Positions 11,390 to 25,059 of a DNA stretch of 64,000 bases are shown here, one piece after another. The notes beneath the pieces are model-generated. The model did not search any database. It was not told where the DNA came from and saw nothing but the letters and a program-made list of their open reading frames with translations. This stretch comes from Microcebus murinus (lineage: Eukaryota; Chordata; Mammalia; Primates; Cheirogaleidae): positions 65,618,501 to 65,682,500 of the forward strand of contig NC_134117.1 of NCBI RefSeq assembly GCF_040939455.1. The letters run 5' to 3'. Made by a program: the position numbers and the translations under genes. Position 1 is the first letter of the stretch, and every line of letters starts with the position of its first letter.

Positions 11390-12350
11390 CACCTTACTTT
11401 GTCTATACCAGCTCCTATTCAGTTGTTTGGAAACTTCTGCACGTGAAGGTGCTACTCAGTGTTACTGTATCATGGTTGTTATTCTGGTAATTCTACTCTG
11501 ATATTCTGTTTTCCTAGAACATTCCAGTCACCATCTACTCTTAACCAAAACTTACTATCAAATCTTAAGTGCTATAATTAATAAATCTCTGAGGTTACTA
11601 TAATTTCATAAAATCATCTCATAATATTTTCATTACTACTCCCTCAGAAGTAAAATGTCCTTAAAATGTGAAATTCTGCAGTAATATAACAGAAAGAAAT
11701 GCCTTTTTTGTACTTCTGAAGCTTCTTTTGATGTAATGTACAATAAATCTGATAGGACTGTGCTCAGTTTAAATGGGCACTTACTGATGTACTGTAACTT
11801 AACTGGTTTGTGGACAGAAAATTGAATCTAAAAGAAGAGAATTCTGGCTGCTGAAGGAATTGAGGATACTAAATACATTAATTTTCTATCATCCATAAAA
11901 AAAAAAGGGAATGTACTATACCACTAATGCACTTGGCATTTCAATTTATTAAATGTACATGTTAATTGAAATCTGCCACCCACCATTATAATCAATATGG
12001 CTAAAATTATTCATCTGAAACCTGTGAAGTCTTAAGTAAATTTAAAAAGACTTAATTAAAGTTCAGTCTAGCAGAACTTGAGTTGGTTTTATTGCTGAGG
12101 TGTACAATGTACTACATGACTGGTAGCCATCAGAAGTCTCACGAGTGTTGCTCTGATTGTTTTCTCCTTCCTTTTCAGGTGCTCATGTGCTTATCTATTG
12201 GCCTATTTCTCTTTCAGCCTACTGGGAAGCACCATAGAAAAAGGAGAACAAATATTTAAACTATAAAAAGTACAGGCAATGGGAATAGGATTGAATCCAA
12301 AACAAGAGAAACAGAAATAAGTCTAATTAATAGAATTTGAGGAACAGGCT
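11390..12350. other. Intronic stretch with no recognised feature
   Basis: AT-rich sequence with no credible exon or confident repeat. Confidence 0.35.
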
Positions 12351-12352
12351 AC

Positions 12353-12790
12353 ATTAGCTTTCTCTTGCTGCTGTAACAAATTACCACAAACATAGTGGGT
12401 TAAGACAATAATTTGTTATCTTCTTGTCTTGTAGAAGTCAGACGCAGGTCTGAGCAGGCTAAAATCAAGATGTCAGTAGGGCTGCGTGCTTTCCTGGAGA
12501 CTCTAAGGGAGAATCCATATTCTTGCCTTTTCCAGCTTCTAACAGGTGCCCTTAGCTCGTGACCGCCTTCCTCCATCTTTAAAGCCGCCAACACTGCATC
12601 TCTTTGACCACTCTCCTTGTGACTCTTCTTCTGCCTTCCTCTTTCATTCTAAGGTGTTGCTGACATTGGGCCCATTTAGATAATCCATGATAATTGGCTA
12701 TTTTAAGGTCAGCTGACTGGCAACCATAATTCCATCAGCAACCTTAATTTCCCCATCGCCATGTAACCTAACATATTCATGGGTTTTGGG
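12353..12790. repeat. Old mammalian interspersed repeat, copy 2
   Basis: Same family and orientation as 3818-4310: 'gctgctgtaacaaattacca', 'attttaaggtcagctgac', 'ccatgtaacctaacatattc'. The short minus-strand ORF here belongs to the repeat and is not a gene. Confidence 0.65.
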
Positions 12791-12799
12791 ATTATTCTA

Positions 12800-13819
12800 C
12801 TTTAAGGAAAATTATTTTTCTGGAACTCCTTGCTATTTTTATCATTGTAGAATTCTTTAAATATTTTATGAGAAATCATAATTTCAGAATGGAGACCCTG
12901 AAGTGAAACTGTATTTCTTTGTGCCTTTTGAAAGAGGCACTTTGAAGTCAGAGGCACATACTTTACTACTCATTTCTTCCTCTGTACCTCTCAGATATTT
13001 GAATTTCTATACTGTGTTTATTTTTTTAGGGTGTTATTTCTGGCTTTAAAGTAGATTTGTTCCTGGGAAGAATAGAGGAAAACCTAAGATCATTTCTTGA
13101 GAGCAGAAGAGAAATTTGTAAAGAATTGAGCTACAACTGAAATTTTCTCTTTTTATTTAATAATTTACAGGGAATACAATGATGAACAGTCTCTCTCTCT
13201 CTTTTTTAAAGTAGGGATTTTGTTTCATAGGGTATTCTTTGTAAATAATTTGTGTAGACACATTAACACAGCCCTGTTCTGTTTTCTTGATCTGGGAACT
13301 AGCTCCATGTTAAGGAAATTTCTTCTGTATAATGCCTGTATTGTGGTGATTTTTTGTAAGCATATTTAAAGTGCTCACTCTCATCACATGTGGCCATTTG
13401 AGTTTTCCTTAGGGTTAGACTTACTGCCTTGGCCTATTTTCAAGAAAGAGTTTTATAGCAATAGTATACCTATAATCTCTCTGGGTTGGATTTTTTGGGT
13501 GTCACAATGAGAGTGAGAGACAAGGAAGAACACTGGAGCTGAGAGTTAGTCTGGATTTATTTATTTTCACTCACTATATTTTGGGCACATACTAGGTAAT
13601 AATTTTAAACAAAATAGTGGCATTTTTGAACCCTTCTTAAATGAGGAATTTGCTCCATTCTTTTAAATCTGGTAAATTTTCACATTTTATTATTTTATCC
13701 TTTCTGTTATTTCTCTGCCCCCTTTTAGAACTTCTAATAGTTGGCTGTTATATCTTCATTTTGCCTCTTTTCTCTCCCATTTTCTGTTCCATTGTTTTTA
13801 TTTTTTTAAAGCCTTTGTT

Positions 13820-13824
<5 letters not shown>
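12800..13824. other. Intronic stretch with no recognised feature
   Basis: No exon with splice signals and no RNA gene. Unique or too diverged to classify by eye. Confidence 0.35.

Positions 13825-13867
<43 letters not shown>
13825..13867 (+). repeat. (GT)n microsatellite, about 21 units
   Basis: Uninterrupted GT dinucleotides preceded by 'ttgttctttt'. Likely polymorphic in length. Confidence 0.97.
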
Positions 13868-13870
<3 letters not shown>

Positions 13871-14355
13871 TTTCCTAGAGTTTATTTTCTGACCCTTTTG
13901 GTTAAATTTTTAAATCAGGTGATTACTTAACTCATTATGGAAATTTCAAATATATTCAGACCTGGAGAGAATAGTCACTATACTAATCACTCAGCTTCAA
14001 CAATGATCAAATTATGGTCTTTTTCATTTATATACCTATTTATCTGCTCCTCTCCCCAAACCCAAGATTAATTTGAGAAAGTCTTATATATCATCATAAT
14101 CTTATGTTAATGTAAAATATTTATGTGTACATGTATACTTATAAATTTATATATAGATATTTTTAATGTGTTACTAATTAAGGATAATGGCTCTTGTTAA
14201 GACATAACTACAATTCCATTATTATACCTATAAAAATTAATAATTTCTTAGTTATAAGAACCCAGTAAATGTTCAATTTTTCTTAGTAAACTTTATATTA
14301 GAACAGTTTTAGGTTCATAAAATTATTGGTAGAACAGTTTAGAGGGTTTCTGTAT

Positions 14356-14655
14356 ACCTCACACTTGTAATCCTAGCACTCTGGGAGGATTACTTGAGCT
14401 CAGGAGTTTGAGACCATCCTGAGCAAGAGCAAGACCATGACGTCTCTGCAAAAGAAAAAAAAACTTAGCCAGGCATGGTGGCATGTGCCTGCAGTCGAAG
14501 TTACTCAGGAGGCCTGAGGATTGCTTTAGCCCAGGAGTCTGAGGCTGCAGTGAGCTATGATAAAGCCACTGTATTCTACCTGGAGCAACAGAGCTAAACT
14601 CTGTCTCAAAAAAACACAAAAACCAAAAAAACGCCCCCAAAAAAAACAAACAAGA
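14356..14655 (+). repeat. Diverged Alu
   Basis: Forward Alu lacking its first bases ('cttgtaatcctagcactctg'), shortened after 'ctgggaggat', with a right monomer and an A-rich tail (aaaaaacacaaaaacc). It forms an inverted pair with the Alu at 14990. Confidence 0.85.
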
Positions 14656-14989
14656 AAAGAAAAAGAAAACAGTCTTACATTAGTATGGCACATTTATCAC
14701 ATTAATGAACCAATCAATATTGGTTTGTCTTATTGTCTTACTTAATATTGTCTTATTAAGTAAAGGCAAGTTTCTCCAGATAGTCTCAATTTTCTCCTCC
14801 TTTTCCTTTGCTGTTCCAGGATCCTAGCTGGAATACCATTACAGTTAGTGCTCATATCATCTTAGGTTCCTCTTGGTTGTGACAGTGTCTTAGACTTTCC
14901 TTGTTTATGATGGCCTTGGCAATTTTGAGGAATACTGGGCAGGTATTTTGTAGAATGTTCTTCAACTGGGATAAGAAAAGATTTAACTT

Positions 14990-15297
14990 TAAAAAAAAAT
15001 TTTTTTTTGAGACAGGGTCTCACTTTGTTGCCCAGGCTTGAGTGAGTGCCATGGCATCAGCCTAGCTCACAGCAACCTCAAACTCCTGGGCTCAAGCAAT
15101 CCTCCTGCCTCAGCCTCCCGAGTAGCTGGGACTACCGGCATGCGCTGCCATGCCTGGCTAATTTTTTTCTATGTATATTAGTTGGCCAATTAATTTCTTT
15201 CTATTTATAGTCGAGACGGGGTCTCACTCTTGCTCAGGCTGTTTTCGAACTCCTGACCTCGAGCATTCTGCTCGCCTCGGCCTCCCAGAGTGCTAGC
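14990..15297 (-). repeat. Strepsirrhine-type Alu, missing its head
   Basis: Reverse Alu with T tail and spacer 'ggccaattaatttctttcta'. It stops at 'ccagagtgctagc', short of the usual 5' terminus. Confidence 0.9.
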
Positions 15298-16150
15298 AAC
15301 TTTTCTTATATTAATAGTTATACTGGGGCAATGTGTTTTTGGAAGAAGAACATAAAGTGTCATTCTCATCATATCATATCAAAGGTATAGAATGTCAGTT
15401 TGACTTATCACTGTTGATATTAACCCTGGTCACACCTGTCTTGAGATAGTGGTTATCTGGTTTTTCTGCAATAAACTTGCTCTCTTTGTTCTCTTTTTGC
15501 ATACTGTACGTTTGGGAAGAGAGTCACTTTGTGCAGCCCATACTTAAGGACTGGCTAGTTATGTTCTATCTTCTTAAGGATAGAGTATATGCATAAATTA
15601 ATTGGATTTTATACTGCAAGACTGCAAGGGATTTGTCTCTTTTCTCTCATTTATTTATTTTCAATAATTTCTTTATATAAGTATGGACTCATAGGTATTT
15701 ATTTTTTACTTTTGGTTATAATCTATGCTTCTATCATTGTGGGGGTTTTTTGTTTGTTTTTGACAATTTTTTTTTTTTTTTTTTTTACTTTCTGGTTCTA
15801 CAAAATCCTACAAGCTCATCTTGTGTATTTCCTTTCTCAGTCCTAGAATCAGCTATTTCTCCAAGGAAATAGCTGGTTGGTTCCTTTTATTGGAGAAGGT
15901 ATTACAAATCAAGATTTGTATACTAGTTGTGCTTCTAGGACCTTTTAGGTGAAGGAGCAAGGAGATACATGTGCATATAACAGCCCATGTATATAAACAT
16001 ATGTTTTAATATTTCTATCTCTAACCACTTCATTTAAAACTAAACATGAGTTCATATACTGATGTTACCAACTCTAATCCTTTACCACATGCATCATTCT
16101 TGCTCCTCCCCTTGCTTATCTGTAACTCCCCATACTAATGATGAGAAATT

Positions 16151-16453
<303 letters not shown>

Positions 16454-16719
16454 TGTAATGGTTAGAAACCGCTGCTCACCATCAACCATCCATTTACTTA
16501 ATTGTTTAATTCCAGTATACATGTATAGTCATTTCAGAATTCTTGTATCCCTAGGGAAACAACTTTATAAGCTAGAGTACAGTGCTTATATAGAATTCCT
16601 TTGCCTTTAGTCTTACAGTAAGACTCTATTTGTTTCCAAAGTTACTAGATCAGCACCTTCCCCCAGCCTTTTCAGTGAGATTGTTTTATACATTTGTAAT
16701 ACATTTAAACTTTTGTCAT

Positions 16720-17051
<332 letters not shown>

Positions 17052-18500
17052 TTTTGTCATATTTTGTATTCCATTCTGGGACCCTGATCTTCTGATCTCC
17101 TAAATGATTTTTTTAAAAATCTGCATGCATTAAGGTTTACTCTTAGTGACGTAAAATTTAATAGATTTTGATAAATGCTTAATGTCTTATATTCACCATT
17201 TTGGTATCATATAAAGAATAGTTTTACCATTCTAAAATGTCCTCTATAGCAGAAGAGATTCAGCTTTTCATCTCTTTCCCCAGTAAGCTCCTAGAAAACA
17301 TGAATGTGTATGCCATGTCTATAGTTTTGCCTTTCCAAGAATATTATATAATTGAAACATACAGTTTATAGTTTTTTTGCAGGCTGACTTTTATTTACGG
17401 TTCATCATCCATGTCTTTTGTGACTTGATAGCTCATTTCCTTTTATTGCTGAATAATATTATACTGTATGAATGTACCACAGTTTGTTTATTCATTCATC
17501 TATTGAAAGACATCCTGGTTGCATCTAGTGCTTGGTTATTATGAATAAAGCTGCTGTCAACATTCACATGCAGATTTTTTGGTGTACAAGTTTTCACATT
17601 GGGTAAATACCAAGGAGTGTGATTGCTTGAGCGTGTGGTGAGACTGTGTTTAGCCTTTTAAGAAACCACCAAAGTGTTTTGCAAAGTGGCTTTACCATAT
17701 TTTATTTTGCTAGCAGTGAGTTAGAATCCCAGTTGCTTTGCATGCTCTCCTGCAGTTGATATTAATCACTGTTTTGGATTTTTAGCTATTCTAATAAGTG
17801 TACAGTGGTATCTTGTTGTTTTGAAATTTCAATTTCCTAGTGACAAATTTATGGTGAGCATCTTTTCATTTGCTTATTTGTCATATCTTTTTTGAAATGT
17901 TCATTTGTTTAAATCTGCTCATTTTTGGAGTTTTTTTATCGTTGAGTTTTAAGAATTCGTTGCATATTTTTGTTACAAGTCTTTTAACAGATGAATGTTT
18001 TGCAAATATTTTCCTCCACTCTATACGTTGTCTTTTAATGCTCTTAAAAGTGTCTTTCATAGAGAGAAGTTTTAATAAATTCTGACTTAATTAGTTTTGT
18101 CTTTCATCTATTATGTTATTGTGTTGTATTTAAAAACTCATTGCCAAAGCCAAGGTCAAGATTTTCTCCTATGTTTACTTCAAGAAGTTTTATACTATTG
18201 CATTGTACATTTTGGTTTGTGACCCATTTTGAGTTAATTGTTATGTAATGCCTGTGTTTGGGTTAATTTTTCTGTGTATATTTTGGTCCAAGAGTTCTAG
18301 CACTATTTGTTGAAAAGACTCTCCTTTATGTATTGAATTGCCTATGGTTCTTTGTCAAAATCAGTTGAGTGTATTTGTGTGGGTCTGTTTCTGAGCTATT
18401 TGTTGACATGTGTGTCTTTTCTTTTGTCAGTAACATGCTGTCTTAATCACTGTCTTGTTTTGTTTTATGGTAAATTTTGTATTGTATAATAAAATTCAGC
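17052..18500 (-). repeat. Antisense L1 remnant (3' end and ORF2 end)
   Basis: It reads as L1 in reverse: 'tttgataaatgcttaatgtc', 'gaataaagctgctgtcaaca', 'agaaaccaccaaagtgtttt', 'ttgagttttaagaattcgtt', 'gttgaaaagactctccttt'. Many stops; no intact ORF2. Confidence 0.8.
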
Positions 18501-18520
18501 TGGCTTTTGTCTTCAGTTCC

Positions 18521-19190
18521 TGTGTGGGAACCTCTACATCTTTGGAATTTCCTGAGTGATAGGAATGTCTTTTTCATGGTGGGCCCTGGTAGTTTATGCT
18601 AAATAGGTGACTCAGGATAGGGAAGGGCTGTGCCAGAAAGACCAAACATATGATTAGAGGTTTGGGGCTTTGAGCCATGTGATATCAGTTTGACTTCTGG
18701 GGAGCTGAGGAAAGGCTACTGGAGATTGAATTCAGTCATGTGGACAATAATTCAATCAGCCATGCCTATGCAATGAAACCTTAATAAAAATTTGGGACAT
18801 TGAATCCTGGGTGAGCATCCCTCGTTAACAGCACTCTGTGTATATTTTTACACATGGCTGGGCTAAGGAGGTGACCTGAGCTGACACCACGGGCAGGGGA
18901 TATGGAAGCTTTGCATTTGGGACTGTCCCAGTCCTTGCCCTGTGTATCTCTTCTAGTGTCTGGTCATGATTTATATATTTTTTTTGGTATAATAAAGCTC
19001 TAATCATAAATGTAATGCTTTCCTGAGTTCTTTGACTTGTTCTAGCAAATTATCCAACCCAAGGGAGTAGTCAACTGGTCAGAAGTACAGGTGTCTTGGG
19101 AACCCCTGAGCCTGCAGTTGGCGCCTAAAGTAAGGTCGTTCTTGTGGAAGACCTTTTAACCTGTGAAGTTAGTCTCAGAAGTCATTGTAG
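18521..19190 (+). mobile_element. Endogenous retroviral LTR (probable 5' LTR)
   Basis: A roughly 0.67-kb block with an AATAAA at 18991-18996 and 'ctgagttctttgacttgttc' followed by 'agcaaattatccaaccc', the common end of an ERV LTR U5. Internal-type sequence begins just after it ('ggtgttggaaaaattgga' is a possible primer-binding-site region). The 5' boundary is approximate. Confidence 0.65.
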
Positions 19191-21060
19191 TTGGTGTTGG
19201 AAAAATTGGAATTTTTTTGGATCAGCCATGACTTACTGAAACATATGGTTTGGGAAGAAAAAGGATAAAAGGACAGGGGACAAGGAACCTTTGATTTCTT
19301 AGCTGACTTCCTGGTCACTTGTGGTGTGAAATTGTAGCTACATTGTGATATGTTAGTTACTAAAGGTAAAAGTTACAGGATGGAATTTAGAAAGGGTAAC
19401 AGACCTAACACTTGAGAAGATGGGTCACTGGTTACATTAGGAAATTCATAATAATAAGAAACAAACTAAATATTAAGAAGAACTAACATTATCTTAGTTC
19501 TTGTTACCTGTACTAGCTAAAACGAAAGTAATAAAGAGTGCTGGGGCTAATCTTGATGCTGGGCCAAGCTTAGATTTCAGTTAGTCAGAACTACTGCCAC
19601 TAGCCTCAAAGGTACCCCCAACTGGAAAGATTATTCTAGGACAACAAACAGCACTGTCATGGCTTCTGGTTACTAGGAAGTTTGTACAGTAGGGCAGAGG
19701 GCAAAACCAAGAAACTACTGAAACCAGAGGGTATAGTGCGAAGAAGTTGTCTCATTTTGTGGTTCTATACCATCAATGCCCTGAAGAATCTTTACTAAAA
19801 TGGATCGTGAGAGTGTCTAACTTAGGGGTAGTATTTTTGGTTTTGAATGCTACGCAGTAGCAGAGAATGTTTGGGTTGATATAGGATCCAAATGATATAT
19901 ACGACTGACTATTGAACAACTATAGATGGCTGTGCATGAGCCAGACACACAGCAGGTCATTTCAGAAGTAGTGGGTCGACTGGGTAAAAGCTACTATAAA
20001 GTTTGTTTACCTGAGAAAGGGAACTGTCTTTGTCCTATAAATGCAAAGTGGGAGACCCCAGATGAAGATGTGCATGCTTCATGTACAAGTCAGGCTGGAT
20101 TGGCTTTGTGATGATTGAATATGCCCCTTAACTTAGGTCATGGTAAATGCAGTGATTAAGGTGGCTCATTTTAAATGGGCATGCCATGTGACCATATTGT
20201 TATAAAATCAAGCAACGATCTGAGGAACTGTACCAGTTTCCTGTCTCAGCTTTTCTTATGAGTCTTAAAGATGCTATAAAAAAAATTAAGAGTTATAAAC
20301 AAGAAAAGGGGAAAAGACAGAAGTGGAGAACGAAGGAACTCATCTCAGTAGGGGTTGATATTTGTTAAGAAATGGGATGAGTATATTGGATGCTGATGGG
20401 CTTGAAACAAAGGTCTTAATGCAGCCCTATTGAAGGCTGGGTGTACCAGTGAGAGCGCATACTGGTCCTACATCAGTCCACTCTTATCTGTTTCAGTTTG
20501 GAGGAATTTAAAAAGCTGGAAGACAAAGATGAAAATAAGAAACTTGACCTGGAATCACCTGGGACAGTGGTTCAGTAGTTAATAAAAATAAAGATGGACA
20601 GAAGGGCCAGAGTCCCTTGGCTCTTACCTCACTCACTCTAGGGGTGTAAGGTATATGATTTGGTATATATAAGGCCACATATACATGAGTAAGTAAAACG
20701 GTCATGAGTATGTAGAAGAGACATTTCTGGGACTCCTTGACACAAGAGCCCCATGTACTTTGGTAACAAATTTGTTGGTGAAGTCAACAACTGGGGCAAT
20801 AATTAGACTGAGGGCGATATAGAGATTCGTGGATTGATGGATTAAGGTGAAAGTTGAGATGGAAATTGGAATGTTTAAACAGGCTTTATGTGAAGTGGTT
20901 GGACTCCTTTATCTGAATGTTTTATAGAAATGGATATTATGTCTGACTGGAGAATACTTCCCCTACATGGTATTATAAAACCAAAACTTATTGGAATCTT
21001 AATGGAAGCTACTGTTAGGAATACAAGGGTTAATGAGATTATTGTACTATGAGGTCTCAA
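19191..21060 (+). mobile_element. Degenerate endogenous retrovirus internal region (gag/pol-like)
   Basis: The region follows the LTR in the same orientation and is full of stops and frameshifts. A retroviral aspartic-protease-like motif is visible in one frame at 20733-20765 (LLDTRAPCTLV), with Arg where the family has a catalytic-loop Gly, so the enzyme is dead. At about 20930-21055 another stretch reads as a pol-like segment (MDIMSDWRILPL). No env and no 3' LTR are seen before 21600. It is most like ERVL/class III elements, with low certainty about class. Confidence 0.55.
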
Positions 21061-21522
21061 AATAATAATACCACCACCAATAATATGATTACTGAAAACT
21101 GCTGGGGATTTTTTTTTCTTTTTTTTTCCCTACTCGACATTGTTTGTCTCTGAATAGTTATGACAACAACTTGATGCACAGTTGGGTTTGTATATATTAT
21201 TTCACTTGTTGTTTTTAGGGATTCCTTGAAGCATTGTTTGTAATAGTTGAAGACTGGAAATGACCCAAACATCCAAGTAATAGTCATATTACATAGGACT
21301 AATATATATTGTATAGGGTTAGTAAAAGGTGGGGGTAAGAATATACAGATTTTTGTTTAAATTAAAAAAATTTGTTTATTACTCCATTTTGAGAAAAAGA
21401 AAGCAAATATGTATATATGAGTATTTATCTCCCTAAAGCTTCTAGGCATATATATTATGCTTTGCTGTTACAAATAATTCAATGAATAGCCTTGTCTTTT
21501 TGCATTTAGGGAATGGATACAT

Positions 21523-21576
21523 ATAATTGTGATGTTGCATCCAAGGATAAATGGATGCAACATCAAGTAAAATTAT
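21523..21576. other. Perfect 13-bp hairpin with outer stem
   Basis: Arms 21530-21542 and 21553-21565 (gatgttgcatcc / ggatgcaacatc plus a T-A pair) enclose a 10-base loop. An additional 6-bp outer stem lies at 21523-21528 / 21571-21576. No promoter or known RNA family is visible. Confidence 0.7.
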
Positions 21577-21599
21577 AAAAATTACAAGTAATTTTGTAA

Positions 21600-23720
<2,121 letters not shown>

Positions 23721-23819
23721 TTTTATTATTTTTTTCTTTTGGGGACCAAATGAAATAACTTGTAAGAAATGCTTACCACAAGTTACATCTTTATAATTTA
23801 ATTCTTTAATTCTTAAGAG

Positions 23820-24500
23820 TTGTCCGTTGTTCACTTTCTAAATTTTTAATTGTTACAAAAAATTCCATAAAATTTATCATCTTAACCATTCTTTTGGTGT
23901 ATACTTAACTAACCTTAAATATATTCACGTTGTTGTGTGGTAGATCTCCAGAACTTTTTCATTTTCCATACCTGAAATTTTATTTTATTTTATTTTATTT
24001 TATTTTATTTTATTTTATTTTATTTTATTTTATTTTATTTTATTTTATTTTATTTTATTTTTTTTATTAAAGTGATCAAACTCACCAGACATACCTGAAA
24101 TTTTATACCTAATGAACAATAATTCTCTTTCCTCTCATTCCCCCAAGCTCTGGTAACTACCATTTTACTTTCTGTTGCTATGAGTTCGATTTCTTTAGGT
24201 ACCTGGTATCAATAGACTCATACAGTATTTGACATTTTCTGACTGGCTTATTTCACTTAGCATAAGATTCATCCTTTTTTTAAGGCTAATATTCCATTGT
24301 GTGTATATAATACATTTTCCTTATCCATTGATCAATTGGTGGGCTTTTAGGTTGTTCCTACCTCTTGAGTAGGGTGAATGCTGCTACGGTGAATGTATAT
24401 GTGCAAATATCTCATCATGCTTTCCGTTCTTTTGGATATATACTCAGAAGTTTTAGTGAGTTTTTCACTGAATTACTCTACTTTTTTACTTCCAGAATTT
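23820..24500 (-). repeat. Antisense L1 3' end interrupted by a (TTTTA)n insertion
   Basis: 'cttaaccattcttttggtgt', 'ctccagaactttttcatttt', then after the insert 'ctctggtaactaccatttta', 'cttatttcacttagcataag', 'tccattgatcaattggtggg'. This is the same L1 3' region type as 21650-22000. Confidence 0.75.
23984..24089 (-). mobile_element. Tiny 3'-end retrocopy with expanded (TAAAA)n tail
   Basis: The insert consists of about 16 TTTTA units plus 29 bases of non-repeat sequence. On the minus strand the unique part contains AATAAA just before the A-rich tail. It is bounded by a perfect 17-bp direct repeat, catacctgaaattttat, at 23967-23983 and 24090-24106. That is a severely 5'-truncated retrotransposed transcript end whose tail has become a microsatellite. 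Confidence 0.75.
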
Positions 24501-25059
24501 CTGTTCTTGGTTTTTTTAGTCCTTTCACTTTACTGATAATTCTATACTTGGCAAGGCACCCTTATTTATGCTTTTCTTTAGCTCTTTGAACATTTTTAAT
24601 AAATAGAAATCTTTATCAAAATAAAGATTTAAGATCTTTAGTAAGTTCAATACATGGACTTTTTCAGGGATTGTTTTAATTATTATTATTATTTTTTCTG
24701 TAAATGGTGATACTTTCGTTGGATACCCCTTACTTTTTTTTGAAAATTGGACATTTTGAATATTATGACTTGTCAGCACTGGAGATCATGTTCTTCTCCC
24801 TCCTTTGGGTTTTTGTTACTTGCTGTAAGCTGTAGCTATTTGTTTTTTAGTGTCTCTTCTAAACTATTTTGTAAAGTCTATCTACTTGTCATGTGTGGTC
24901 TATGAAGTCTCAATTACTTTAGCTTGTGATTACTTGGTGTTTTGTGCAAAGTTTTCTTTGCATGCCAGGAGCCAAAAATCAGGAGGAGTAGAAATGGAAG
25001 GAGAGAGTGAGGGAAAGAAAAAACACAAAAGGAACTAGTAGAAGAAAAACCTTTAACAG

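Larger units (their letters stand above)
9205..11390 (-). repeat. L1 3'-region remnant (antisense), copy 1, with nested Alu
   Basis: This is an old L1-type 3' region read from its 3' side: 'aactaattttagagttacag', 'aaaaccaggaaattaag', 'gtgatgttaac'-like text near 9700 and 'tcatttctccaaggaag' at about 10500. The same motif order recurs at 14285-16140 and 62770-63915. The part after 11060 is a weaker continuation. The short ORFs here are chance products. Confidence 0.6.
14285..16140 (-). repeat. L1 3'-region remnant (antisense), copy 2, with two nested Alus
   Basis: It starts 'agaacagttttaggttcata', continues after the first Alu, includes 'ctgttccaggatcctagctg', and after the second Alu runs through 'tcactgttgatattaaccct' and 'cagctatttctccaaggaaa'. 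Order and content match the copies at 9205 and 62770. Confidence 0.65.

Noticed and set aside
23984..24066. Regular TTTTA array as a possible CRISPR-like or regulatory array
   Set aside because: Units are contiguous with no spacers; it is the expanded tail of a small retroinsertion.
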